In this document: piece after piece, positions 17,148 through 25,752 of the stretch | Layout: each line of letters opens with the position of its first letter | Numbering within the stretch: the stretch's first letter is position 1 | From: an uncultured Acetatifactor sp. | Lineage (GTDB): Bacteria; Bacillota; Clostridia; Lachnospirales; Lachnospiraceae | Direction of reading: 5' to 3' | Length of the DNA: 64,000 nucleotides | NCBI GenBank assembly: GCA_910585805.1 | Contig: CAJUFB010000017.1 | Location: 1-64,000 of the forward strand | Notes under the pieces: model-generated | The model's database searches: none | The model's input: only the letters and a program-made list of their open reading frames with translations | What the model was told of the DNA's origin: nothing | Made by a program: the position numbers and the translations under genes

Positions 17148-18002
17148 TTATCCTTTGTTACTCTTTTTATGGTCCCGTTCAATCCGCAATAACCGAAAGC
17201 GATTTCCTTTTCGATATCCGAAACATCTCATTCTTCTGCTGAACCGAAATTTCATAATAGTCTGGTTGCCATATACCGAATTGCGAAACCAGTCTTCCTC
17301 GTCCGAGGCTGGCGTATACTTTTTATATTCCAATCCATCGTCCAGCCCAATACTCTCCCATGATTCATGTCGTACAAATTTGTCCAGAGTTCCCAGAAGC
17401 AAAACATATTCTTCTTTCTCCAAATGCTCTGTTCCATATTCTTTTTCCAAAAGCGTACAATCCAGACGCGTCCCTGCATAGCGCGCTTTCAGACATTCAT
17501 CCCGTTCCAGGCCCATCTGTTCGCCAAAGCATTCTACAAGATATGCCGGACGATATACGGAAATAACGGTATACTCATCCCCACCGCATTTTATACAAAG
17601 CCTGCAGTTTGAATAGACAGTCGAATCAAAAGAGAGCAGAGATTCCTGCCGCACAGCAGCCTCTGCTACTGCAGTAGCAGCCATATCCTCCTCCCCCATC
17701 CAGTAGGAAATTCCATAATCATGCATCGGCTCCAAGTCCCAGTAGGGTTCTGTCCTCATCTCCTTATCCTGGGCAATTCTGAAGCGGCTTAACTCGTCCG
17801 ACCTGGGATACTGCCTTAAATCTCCCAGACCTACTTCCTCTGTGATTTTACATTTATAAAAATCCGCAATCTTTCTGATTTCTCCTTGTTTCTGGCTTCT
17901 CACCAGCTTGAAGCACTGCAGGTTAGCCCCCAGACTCTTCAAAAATTCATCTACACTTCGAAACTGCCCATGCAGCGATCTTTCATTCAAGATAAAATCC
18001 AA
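17148..18002 (-). CDS. Unknown protein, third gene of defence-like operon 1
   Basis: I do not recognise a named family. The 284-residue product starts DFILNERSLHGQFRSVDEFL. A central C-x2-C pair (CRLCIKCGG) follows, and it ends in a basic stretch, KFRFSRRMRCFGYRKGNRF..IERDHKKS, which recalls the strand-rich end of RelE-type toxins; that likeness is a guess. The start is TTG at 18002, 3 nt past the ATPase stop, with GGGTGG upstream. Tight coupling to the ATPase and DUF262-like genes suggests it is the effector or a structural partner. Confidence 0.6.
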   Translation of the reverse strand: MDFILNERSLHGQFRSVDEFLKSLGANLQCFKLVRSQKQGEIRKIADFYKCKITEEVGLGDLRQYPRSDELSRFRIAQDKEMRTEPYWDLEPMHDYGISYWMGEEDMAATAVAEAAVRQESLLSFDSTVYSNCRLCIKCGGDEYTVISVYRPAYLVECFGEQMGLERDECLKARYAGTRLDCTLLEKEYGTEHLEKEEYVLLLGTLDKFVRHESWESIGLDDGLEYKKYTPASDEEDWFRNSVYGNQTIMKFRFSRRMRCFGYRKGNRFRLLRIERDHKKSNKG

Positions 18003-18005
18003 TCC

Positions 18006-19037
18006 TCACCACCCCAAAATCACATCCAAATCTTTCTCAATCTGGTCAAACAGTCCTTCCTGTTGGTTCTGTACATGCCCGTCTTCATCCAGTAAGATCT
18101 CTACCGGTATGCTTAGCTTATCCTCGTTTTGCCGAAAGAAATAAATCCTCACTTTATCTTTATTTATCCGATCACTGCTGACGCACCGCCGCAGCCCATT
18201 AAAGACGTGGTCACTATGGGTTTCCATCACTACCTGCAGACCTTCCTTGGCAAAAAAAACCAGAAATTCCATCAGTTCACACTGTCCGGACGGATGGAGA
18301 TGAATCTCCGGATTTTCGATTATCAGGATATCACCCTTTCCACACGAAAGCGCGGCAATGATAATTTCCGCGATATAGCTGACGCCGGTTCCCACGTTTT
18401 TGGGCCTGATATCTCTTCCAAGCTCACGATTTCTGTATGACACACGGATCAGCTCCGTGCCCGGAATCTCTTCCGCATTTACCCGGTAGCCTAAAATCCG
18501 CTCCAGCCAATAGTCAACCTGACCGCCCAGCGTCGTCTTCGTTGTGCTGTCATAAATGAATCCCTTCTCCCTTATCTCCTCATCCTTATGTCCTGCCAAG
18601 TAAAAAAACGCATATTCGCATCGAACCCCTATTTTATCTCTCCCTTCCAGAGATTTTTGATACGTGTCCTCCACACCGATTCTGTCCGCTGTCAGATAGC
18701 GGACACTTATTTCATCCGGAAATTCCGTTCCTTTCCTTTTCTCATATTCATCGTTGAATATCTTACTGTACGAACGTTCCTTTCCACGGTGCTCATACAC
18801 AACCTCCAGAGATATATTCCTGCTTCCTGCAATCCAGTTTTTTACCTCATTGACCGTTCCGATATTCATATACTTTCCCGCCAGGGAACTGGCACTGTCC
18901 TGGTACAATGCGAGGACAGCCTGAATTACAGTGGATTTTCCGGTAGAATTCTTTCCCGCCAGCAATGTAAAATTGGAAAATCTTATTTCCACTTCCTGGA
19001 AACACTTAAACCCTTGTATTCTGACACCGTTCAGCAT
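18006..19037 (-). CDS. AAA-family ATPase with DUF3696-like C-terminus
   Basis: An ABC/SMC-type (OLD/RecF-like) soluble ATPase. The 343-residue protein has Walker A GKNSTGKST (residues 28-36), Walker B DILIIENPEIHLHP (236-249) and an H-loop THSDH (273-277). The tail EILLDEDGHVQNQQEGLFDQ matches the DUF3696 end seen on many defence-island ATPases. No long coiled coil or TOPRIM domain is visible, so nuclease activity would need another partner. Its ATG follows the stop of the DUF262-like gene directly, so the two are probably translationally coupled. Confidence 0.85.
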   Translation of the reverse strand: MLNGVRIQGFKCFQEVEIRFSNFTLLAGKNSTGKSTVIQAVLALYQDSASSLAGKYMNIGTVNEVKNWIAGSRNISLEVVYEHRGKERSYSKIFNDEYEKRKGTEFPDEISVRYLTADRIGVEDTYQKSLEGRDKIGVRCEYAFFYLAGHKDEEIREKGFIYDSTTKTTLGGQVDYWLERILGYRVNAEEIPGTELIRVSYRNRELGRDIRPKNVGTGVSYIAEIIIAALSCGKGDILIIENPEIHLHPSGQCELMEFLVFFAKEGLQVVMETHSDHVFNGLRRCVSSDRINKDKVRIYFFRQNEDKLSIPVEILLDEDGHVQNQQEGLFDQIEKDLDVILGW

Positions 19038-20051
19038 TTACCGTAACCTCTCTTCTATCATCTTAAAATGTGTTCGGATATTGGCCATGTTTGCTTTCCC
19101 GCTTTCAATATCCCGCCAAAGCATTCTGTCGTCAATCACCCGCTCTAACCCCCACTGTACTTCACATTCTTTCTCCTGGCATATCCATACCACATTATAA
19201 AGATAGCCAAGCACTTTCGCCTGCCGCTCTTTTCCTTTCTCTTTCTCTAGGCCCAAATGAAAATATGGTCTCTGCTCCCAATCCAGAAGTTCTCCCGTTG
19301 CTTTCCGAAAAGCGTCAGCCGTATCATTTAGCCAATGGCTGTCCTTTTCCAATATAAGAACTGCCGTGCAATCCAGCAATTGCTGAATATTCAAACTTTC
19401 CCCAAGACCTATCTGGATATCTCCTGTGTACGTAAAATGGTACATCAGAATTCGCAGTACCATATATTGTCGATTCAAAGAAACTTTGCTGAAAAATGCA
19501 GGAGATTCCCAGAGCCTCTGCTCCATATATATCAAACGCCGTTCCAGCTCTTCTCCATACAATTCATTCCTGATTCCCTGCTCCCTGGTAAAATTCCATC
19601 TCTCGATATAGCTCCCCATCTGTATATGCATATACCGCGGCGTTGTGTACTCGATAATCAGAAAGGAAAACTTATAGTCATATAACCAGGATATCCTTCT
19701 GGGAAACTGTTGCTCCAGCTGTTCTATTCCACACTCATCCAGTTCCGGATAAAACTCAAGCCCCCTGACAGGATAGCCTCCCTCCAAAAAACCAATAAGA
19801 CACCGGAGTCTGTCCTCTGACTCCAGGACAAGCAGACTCCCATCCTGCCGCTCTGAAACATAGACCGTCGGCAGAGTAAATCCCAACAAAATGATTTCTA
19901 AGATTTCGGAGATGCGCTCTATTTTTTTGTATCTTCTCATCAAAGGAACCTTTGGAAAAACAATCTTTCGTTCCCGATACATCTGATATATCTGTCGAAC
20001 CGATATGACTTTTTCATAGCAGTCAATATAATTACCGGAAAATCTCTCCAT
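19038..20051 (-). CDS. DUF262-like protein with a degenerate DGQQR motif
   Basis: DUF262 (GmrS/ParB-like) domains bind or hydrolyse nucleotides and occur in type IV restriction and other defence systems. The 337-residue protein keeps the frame of the domain: Q-x(2)-YRERKIVFPKVP, RISEILEIILLGFTLPTVYV and then DGSLLVLESEDRLRCLIGF. The family's catalytic D-G-Q-x-R is here E-S-E-D-R, so the original activity may be lost or changed. It leads operon 1, with AGAGG before the ATG. The next gene starts at its stop. Confidence 0.65.
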   Translation of the reverse strand: MERFSGNYIDCYEKVISVRQIYQMYRERKIVFPKVPLMRRYKKIERISEILEIILLGFTLPTVYVSERQDGSLLVLESEDRLRCLIGFLEGGYPVRGLEFYPELDECGIEQLEQQFPRRISWLYDYKFSFLIIEYTTPRYMHIQMGSYIERWNFTREQGIRNELYGEELERRLIYMEQRLWESPAFFSKVSLNRQYMVLRILMYHFTYTGDIQIGLGESLNIQQLLDCTAVLILEKDSHWLNDTADAFRKATGELLDWEQRPYFHLGLEKEKGKERQAKVLGYLYNVVWICQEKECEVQWGLERVIDDRMLWRDIESGKANMANIRTHFKMIEERLR

Positions 20052-20149
20052 ATGAACCTCTTGTCCGCTCTTTATATAACATGATGTCTGTCAACCATAT
20101 TTGCCCTGTCTCCACCGTTATTATACCGAATTCTATTGCCCTTTACAAC

Positions 20150-20199
20150 AAAAAAATAGAAAACAACAGAGAACAACCGTCTAGACTGCCCCTGTTGCT
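20150..20199 (-). terminator. Terminator after defence operon 2
   Basis: CAACAG (20166-20171) pairs with CTGTTG (20194-20199). On the minus strand TTTTCTATTTTTTTG follows. It lies just past the sigK-end remnant copy 2. Confidence 0.55.
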
Positions 20200-20211
20200 T
20201 CCTTATGCTTT

Positions 20212-20295
20212 ATCTCTCTTTGAACTCCTCCCTTAACTTCCCCAGTGCTTTCTTCTCGATCCTCGACACATACTCTCCTGTCAAGTTAGGGCTAA
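20212..20295 (-). pseudogene. Displaced 3' end of a sigK gene, copy 2
   Basis: Minus-strand reading gives SPNLTGEYVSRIEKKALGKL then REEFKER and a stop, homologous to the last 20 or so residues of SigK. Compared with copy 1 most changes are synonymous. Together with the 32-nt identical upstream segment, this suggests recombination ends rather than random copies. The remnant begins 7 nt after the HNH gene stop. Confidence 0.85.
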
Positions 20296-20301
20296 AAATT
20301 T

Positions 20302-21192
20302 CTACCCCAACTTCACAATCTCTGTCCGCTCCTCCTCAGAATATATGTAAAGATTCATAATGTCCTGCACTTTGTAATAATACAGAACCCCGCAGACATT
20401 TCCTGTTTTTTGCCACTCTTTTTTCTTTTCTCTTTCTACAACAGGCCCTCTTTTCTTCATACCCGCATAGTCAGTGACTCGGATTTCACAATAGTATGTC
20501 TTACCGCAATATTCTACTCTCACATCCAAATCGTCATCCGTAAAAAGAAGTTTGTATTTTATGTTTTTTTCTTTCAACTTCTCTAATACTGTATATATCT
20601 CTTCTCCCGCTTTAGAAACACCACACCGAAACTCTTCACTTTCCTCGTCTATCAGGGTTCCATTGTCCAAATATGCTTTAATCTCTCCGGCGATTTCAGG
20701 GGATTGGAGACTGGGAGATTCACCCAACAATTGGTAAATCATTTTTCGTATTTGCTCGCTTTGTGCCTGTGTCTGGCGCATTTTGCGGTAAAAGCGTGAA
20801 TTTAACTTCAAGTCATCAATAAGCTGTTGCCCCTGCGATGTAACCCCACGCAATTTATAGTAATCTTCTGCTCCCGATCTACGTATATGCGGATTTTGTC
20901 CCCCGTAGATGTCATCTTTACACGGATCTAGAATCATTTCTATATTCTGATTACTTTTTGTCCCATTACATTTACGACAGGCATAAACCATGTTATTATA
21001 GCCGTCCACATCCCTTTCCACATCTGACAGCCTGGATACAAAATGGTCTTTTTCAAACAGTTGTTCACCCATCACATTATCTTTTTCTTTCATTCCGCAA
21101 TATGCACACTCAAATTTGAAATCATTTCGAAGATACATCTTGCATTTTTCAGAATGATATGTCACCCAATGTCTTTTTCGCTTATATACCAT
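20302..21192 (-). CDS. HNH endonuclease, last gene of operon 2
   Basis: A zinc-braced HNH nuclease. In the 296-residue protein, CAYC (residues 29-32) and CRKC (72-75) bracket the active-site series FEKDHFVSR (D49-H50), N66/N67 and N81, the usual HNH layout. The remaining 200 residues are unlike a known domain and may recognise DNA or a partner. The ATG abuts the stop of the receiver gene, and AGGGA stands just before. As the only nuclease in the operon it is the likely cutting effector. Confidence 0.85.
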   Translation of the reverse strand: MVYKRKRHWVTYHSEKCKMYLRNDFKFECAYCGMKEKDNVMGEQLFEKDHFVSRLSDVERDVDGYNNMVYACRKCNGTKSNQNIEMILDPCKDDIYGGQNPHIRRSGAEDYYKLRGVTSQGQQLIDDLKLNSRFYRKMRQTQAQSEQIRKMIYQLLGESPSLQSPEIAGEIKAYLDNGTLIDEESEEFRCGVSKAGEEIYTVLEKLKEKNIKYKLLFTDDDLDVRVEYCGKTYYCEIRVTDYAGMKKRGPVVEREKKKEWQKTGNVCGVLYYYKVQDIMNLYIYSEEERTEIVKLG

Positions 21193-21690
21193 CTATTTTT
21201 CCCTATTTGTAGCTCTACGTATCTGTTGCAGTAACAGATTAAGTTCTTCATTTTTTTCATTCATGAGAGAAAGCGTATCATTATCTTTCCGCAAAGCACA
21301 TGCCCGCCTTATCTTGGCAATCAGTTCATTCATTTTCTTTGTATCTTTCAGTTCTGCCTTATTCAGCTGATAATCATATTCCCCCAACTCGTCCTTATAA
21401 TCGTCCAGAGGATAATTCGTCAGTAGAACCGCATATATATTACTATCATGGCTGCGTATCTCCCGCAGCACCTCGATTCCTTTGTAGTTGACCGAAGCCT
21501 TATCCAATTCATGGTCAATCAATAAAAAGTCCACATCGTTTTCGACCACATAATCATAAAATCCGTCTAATGTCTGGGGATACGTAACAATTCCTATCAA
21601 TTTAATTCCAGGAAACAAACTGAATCGTCCTTGCATCAAAGTGACATTTTTGGGTTCATCCTCAATATATAATCCAATCAAAGTCTGCAT
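21193..21690 (-). CDS. Stand-alone receiver (response-regulator) domain
   Basis: The 165-residue protein is a CheY-like receiver with all key residues: acidic pair E10-D11, phospho-acceptor D59 (FLLIDHEL), T91 (LLTNYP) and K111 (QLNKAEL). A C-terminal predicted helix (residues 125-160) follows, but no DNA-binding domain. Its ATG overlaps the kinase stop (TGATG), so the two are co-translated. It should receive phosphate from the upstream kinase-like protein, then act through protein contact, perhaps on the HNH nuclease or the methyltransferase. That last step is inference. Confidence 0.85.
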   Translation of the reverse strand: MQTLIGLYIEDEPKNVTLMQGRFSLFPGIKLIGIVTYPQTLDGFYDYVVENDVDFLLIDHELDKASVNYKGIEVLREIRSHDSNIYAVLLTNYPLDDYKDELGEYDYQLNKAELKDTKKMNELIAKIRRACALRKDNDTLSLMNEKNEELNLLLQQIRRATNREK

Positions 21691-24119
21691 CAGGCGTCCT
21701 CCTTCATGAAATGCACAATAAACTTCGCCCCGCCAAGGTCTTTTGATTCTTCTGCAGATACCGTGCCACCATAGCTTGTCACGATATCCTTTACAATATT
21801 CAGCCCTAACCCGATTCCATCTTCCTTTGTCGTTATGAATGGCTTAAATATCTCTTCACGCATATTTTCCGGCACCCCTGGCCCACTATCCTCAAAATAA
21901 AGATAAATATCTTCCTCTCTCTGTTCAAATATAATCTGTATCTTCTTTTTCGGCCTGGCTTTCAACTGCTCAAAGGCATTGGTAATCATATTGATGATAA
22001 TGGATTCCAAATCAATCTGGCGCATTGTAAGACAAATGTCTGCCTCTGCTTTTAGCTGCAGATCTATGTGAAACGCCTCCAACATGCCCTGATATAATCT
22101 ACAGATATCTCTCAAAACCTCACCAAAGTCCAAGTCCACATGAGGACTTCTCTTTTTCTTTCTCAGAAATTCCACAATCATCAAACTATATCCTGAAATT
22201 CTGGTAAAATCCGATCTGATATTATCCGTTATTTCAGCAAAAAACGGATTCTCAATTATTGGTGCAATCTCAGTATAAAAAGACAATGTGCTGTCTATTC
22301 TGGATATGATGTCCTGAGTCTCATGCCCAAAATTTCCTGTCAAAATGCCTAGCGTAGCCAAATTCTTATACATGGACAGCTCCGTTTCCTGCATTTCCAC
22401 ATATTTTTCATAAGCACTCTCTGTTTTTTCGTACTGTTCTTCTGTCTCCTTTTGTCTCTTATCTTCTTCGGCTTTCCATTCTTCCAGTGACCTTGCCACC
22501 ATATCATAGGGTGCACCGTTTTTTAATAACTGCACCGTATCTTCATATCGTTTTTCCTGAACATTTTTCTTTTTCTGTGCTGTTTTCTTTTGTTTCTGTC
22601 TCTGTTCTTTTGCCTTTTCCAAATCAGACTTTGACTTTTCGTACTCTTCCCGCCTAATCTCTGAAATAACATCTATACAACTTAGAACAAATTTTTTCAG
22701 GTGTTCATATGCTTCATTCTCAATAATCCCCTCCCTGTTAGTTGCATCAATCAGAAGGGGATTCTTCTCATCTGAAATTTTTATAACTCCGATGGTCTGA
22801 TTATTGCCCACACGGTATCCATGAGTATCGCTGACTTTTGATTTATCTAAACCCAACCAGTCATTTCCAACATCCCCATATGGCTTTACCCGGAAATTGT
22901 CCCGATATATTTTTATTCCGCAATATATATTCAAAATTTCTATTGCCAGACGGTAATTATAGGTTTCATTCGTCATATGAACGGCATCCCGCAGAAAATA
23001 ATACAATTCAAACGAAATATCTCCGCAGAGCAGGGGCGTTTCATATTCTATATGCTTTCCTTCGTTTTTACCTGTTATATCCAAATAACTAATCTCAGAC
23101 TGGCTTCCATTATCATATATTCTGGCTGTCAGTTTTGCATATCTTAAATCCAGAATGGAATTCACACTGATTTCTTCCGGAATTTTGAACTGGTTGGCTA
23201 TCAGTTCAATATGAAAAGGATCTTTTTCAATAAATTCAGGCGCTATAAGCAAACGAAGCTCTTTCTGGAGTTTTTCTATATCTTTTTGCCTCCAGTTGTC
23301 CCTCAACCCCTCCAGAACCATAACCAGGCCTGTAGGCACCGCTTCTTCCTCTCTGCCTTCCATTGCATACATTTCTTTTAAAATATTGTATGTCTCCTCG
23401 TCTTCCCTATTTTCAATGTCCTCCAGTGGATTATCAATATTTTCCAGTTTTAACTCCACTTTTTCCTGCTTCTTTAGAATTGGAAGAATCTGGTCTTCGA
23501 ATAAATCCAAGAAAACAGTTCCATATGCAGCTTCATAGTCAACGATAATCCTGCCAGCTTCTTCCCTCACATATTCCTGCTCAATCCCATCATTTCCTTC
23601 CAGCTTCAGGGACAGATAATATTCCAGCTGGTTTGCAATATATTTTGCCGCTGAAACATCTTTCTTATTACGCAGAATCTGAATTCTCTGTTGTAATCCG
23701 GCCACTGATATTTCTTCATAAAGATTCCAGTTCAAAAAAACCTTAAATGTCTGTCCCTCAGTAAAAGAATAAATCATTGCGCGCTCTGCCAATCGCTCCA
23801 CAGAAAAACGTCCGATTCCCTTTTTACCCGCTTTTTTTCTTCCTTTAGGTGTATATGGCAAACTCAGTTTATTACTTGTCCCGATTACCATCCAACGATT
23901 TTCAAACTCATCTTCTGTCATGCCACAGCCCGTATCTGCTACGATAATGCGGCTATTGGGTGTGTTCACATTTTCAATCATTATACGTACACCAGGCGCA
24001 TCCGCATCATAGGCATTTTTAACCAACTCTACCAGAGCCGTGACAAAATCAGTGACCAGTTCACGCCCTAACTGTCCAATATGCCTTGAATTTGTTTTAA
24101 ATTGCAGATTTTTCGCCAT
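21690..24119 (-). CDS. Double GHKL ATPase: Hsp90/MORC-like N-terminus fused to a histidine kinase
   Basis: The 809-residue protein has two separate GHKL folds. The N-terminal one (residues 1-250) shows ELVKNAYDAD (31-40), DTGCGM (62-67) and GKKGIGRFS (98-106), as in Hsp90/MORC/MutL proteins. A charged coiled coil (about 495-590) leads to a histidine kinase core: phospho-acceptor H599 in GNFGHETQD, N-box INMITNAFEQ (709-718), G1 DSGPG (744-748) and G2 GIGLGLNI (768-775). There is no transmembrane segment. I chose the ATG at 24119, which has TGAGGT 7 nt upstream overlapping the methyltransferase stop. An intracellular sensor is implied. Confidence 0.88.
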   Translation of the reverse strand: MAKNLQFKTNSRHIGQLGRELVTDFVTALVELVKNAYDADAPGVRIMIENVNTPNSRIIVADTGCGMTEDEFENRWMVIGTSNKLSLPYTPKGRKKAGKKGIGRFSVERLAERAMIYSFTEGQTFKVFLNWNLYEEISVAGLQQRIQILRNKKDVSAAKYIANQLEYYLSLKLEGNDGIEQEYVREEAGRIIVDYEAAYGTVFLDLFEDQILPILKKQEKVELKLENIDNPLEDIENREDEETYNILKEMYAMEGREEEAVPTGLVMVLEGLRDNWRQKDIEKLQKELRLLIAPEFIEKDPFHIELIANQFKIPEEISVNSILDLRYAKLTARIYDNGSQSEISYLDITGKNEGKHIEYETPLLCGDISFELYYFLRDAVHMTNETYNYRLAIEILNIYCGIKIYRDNFRVKPYGDVGNDWLGLDKSKVSDTHGYRVGNNQTIGVIKISDEKNPLLIDATNREGIIENEAYEHLKKFVLSCIDVISEIRREEYEKSKSDLEKAKEQRQKQKKTAQKKKNVQEKRYEDTVQLLKNGAPYDMVARSLEEWKAEEDKRQKETEEQYEKTESAYEKYVEMQETELSMYKNLATLGILTGNFGHETQDIISRIDSTLSFYTEIAPIIENPFFAEITDNIRSDFTRISGYSLMIVEFLRKKKRSPHVDLDFGEVLRDICRLYQGMLEAFHIDLQLKAEADICLTMRQIDLESIIINMITNAFEQLKARPKKKIQIIFEQREEDIYLYFEDSGPGVPENMREEIFKPFITTKEDGIGLGLNIVKDIVTSYGGTVSAEESKDLGGAKFIVHFMKEDA

Positions 24120-24129
24120 ATACAGTACC

Positions 24130-25563
24130 TCACTTAAACCTATATTGCTCAATATCATTCACAGAAATCCTATATGAGGTCTCTGTTGTTGGTGTCCCGA
24201 CCATTTTGACATATTGATAGAATTCTGCACTTTGCAGAATTCTTACAGCGTCATCTAAAGTATAGCCTGCATCTTTTTTTTGCGTTATAAAATACCCTGC
24301 ATAGGGAACCGTGCTTTCATCTCCCCGATATGCTCTGGCCTGTCTTGTTATTACCATTGGAAGAACCAGTTTATCTTTCCATAGCTCCTTAAGCGCCTGA
24401 GACCTGCCATATTCAAACCATTGCGCATTTTTGTCGCTTTTTCTGTCTTTCAATTTTTCTTCAAATTGTCTCAGATATCCATAGGCATGCGGATACAACC
24501 GTCTAAACTCTTCTTCTCTATATTTACAGATTTCCCCTTCCTCTCTTTTGTAAGGAAAGATGATATATTGTTTCTCTTCCGATTGTTTCTTTTCACTTTT
24601 TGTACTTATCGCTCTCAGACAGATTTCTTTTTCCACTTTCTGTTTCTCAACATAAAAGAATCGATCATCTTCTTTTGTAGGTTTAATCAAAAATGCTTCA
24701 TTCAACAACGTAGCTACGCTGTTACAAACATTAAAATAATTGCCAAATTGCTCTTCCCCATCCTCCACTTTCTGGAAAACCCATTTCTTATTATTTTCGC
24801 ACAGCCGACTCTTTTGAATCAAGCTTTTTATGCCTGTTTCATTCTCCTCATATAATATTTCATCGCTATATTTTCCCTTTTCATAAAGCAAGAAAGCAAC
24901 CGAACAGGTAATTCCTGGGAAAACCCTTTCTCCGCTTAAATCAACTACTCCTGTCATCCCATCAACTACATATTTTCGCAATTCTCTTGCATATCGATTT
25001 CGAAAAATACTAAAAGGAATCAGATAAATCATCTTTCCATCCGGTTTTAATGCATTGATACTTGCCTCAATAAAAGCATAGCAATAATCAAATCTCCCTT
25101 TTCTACACACTTCATAATGTTCCTTAAGATACTTCCTCTCTTCTTCTGTCATATCATGATATGTGATATAAGGTGGGTTCCCAACGATAAAGGATGCTTT
25201 CATTTCACTTGACTTGTATGCCAGAAAATCCTGATTCAGTATATTCCATTGCACATTTTCTATTCCTGCAAAACTACAGGTTCTGTCAAGATACTCGATA
25301 CATTTCTCTCTTTGTTCCTTATCAATTTCAAAACCTATGATATTCTGCGACAAGCTTTCTGCGATACATTTATCAGATAGGCCTTGTATCTTTGCGTCTT
25401 TAATATATCTGTTAACTATCGGCACCAATATATTTCCCTGGCCACACGAATTCTCCAGAACAGTTTTACCTACCAGATTTTTTACATATCCTATTCGATC
25501 TAACATATCTTCTACATATTTGTCAGGAGTGAAAATCTGATCATTCCTATTCTTTTTCGCCAT
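24130..25563 (-). CDS. N6-adenine DNA methyltransferase (TaqI/Eco57I-like)
   Basis: A gamma-class adenine methyltransferase. The 477-residue protein has the S-adenosylmethionine motif LENSCGQGN (residues 36-44), the acidic FEID (78-81) and catalytic NPPY (129-132). After about residue 270 a second region (FLIKPTKEDDRFFYVE..., SRQAR..PYAGYFI, TTETSYRISVNDIEQYRF) resembles the TaqI-like target-recognition domain. AAAGG lies 7 nt before the ATG. It heads operon 2 and probably marks self DNA. No classical partner restriction enzyme is encoded, only the GHKL protein, receiver and HNH nuclease. Confidence 0.9.
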   Translation of the reverse strand: MAKKNRNDQIFTPDKYVEDMLDRIGYVKNLVGKTVLENSCGQGNILVPIVNRYIKDAKIQGLSDKCIAESLSQNIIGFEIDKEQREKCIEYLDRTCSFAGIENVQWNILNQDFLAYKSSEMKASFIVGNPPYITYHDMTEEERKYLKEHYEVCRKGRFDYCYAFIEASINALKPDGKMIYLIPFSIFRNRYARELRKYVVDGMTGVVDLSGERVFPGITCSVAFLLYEKGKYSDEILYEENETGIKSLIQKSRLCENNKKWVFQKVEDGEEQFGNYFNVCNSVATLLNEAFLIKPTKEDDRFFYVEKQKVEKEICLRAISTKSEKKQSEEKQYIIFPYKREEGEICKYREEEFRRLYPHAYGYLRQFEEKLKDRKSDKNAQWFEYGRSQALKELWKDKLVLPMVITRQARAYRGDESTVPYAGYFITQKKDAGYTLDDAVRILQSAEFYQYVKMVGTPTTETSYRISVNDIEQYRFK

Positions 25564-25680
25564 GAACTAGCCTTTCTGCATATTTCTATCATAAATTATC
25601 CCTGCCTGTACATTTTCCCGGACATTGACTTTTTTCATTATATGCAATTTACACAAAAAAAGCAATACAGGAATGAAAAT

Positions 25681-25726
25681 GAGACAAAATCCGTCTATCC
25701 CCATAAAACTTGACAGATTTTGCCTC
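25681..25726 (-). terminator. Terminator of sigK
   Basis: GAGACAAAATC (25681-25691) pairs with GATTTTGCCTC (25716-25726) with one G-U. ATTTTC follows on the minus strand. Confidence 0.6.
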
Positions 25727-25752
25727 ATTTCCACTACATTCTTTCCCGCAGC

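Noticed and set aside
21193..21690. Ordinary two-component transcription regulator
   Set aside because: There is no DNA-binding domain after the receiver, only a helical tail, and the partner kinase has no membrane sensor.
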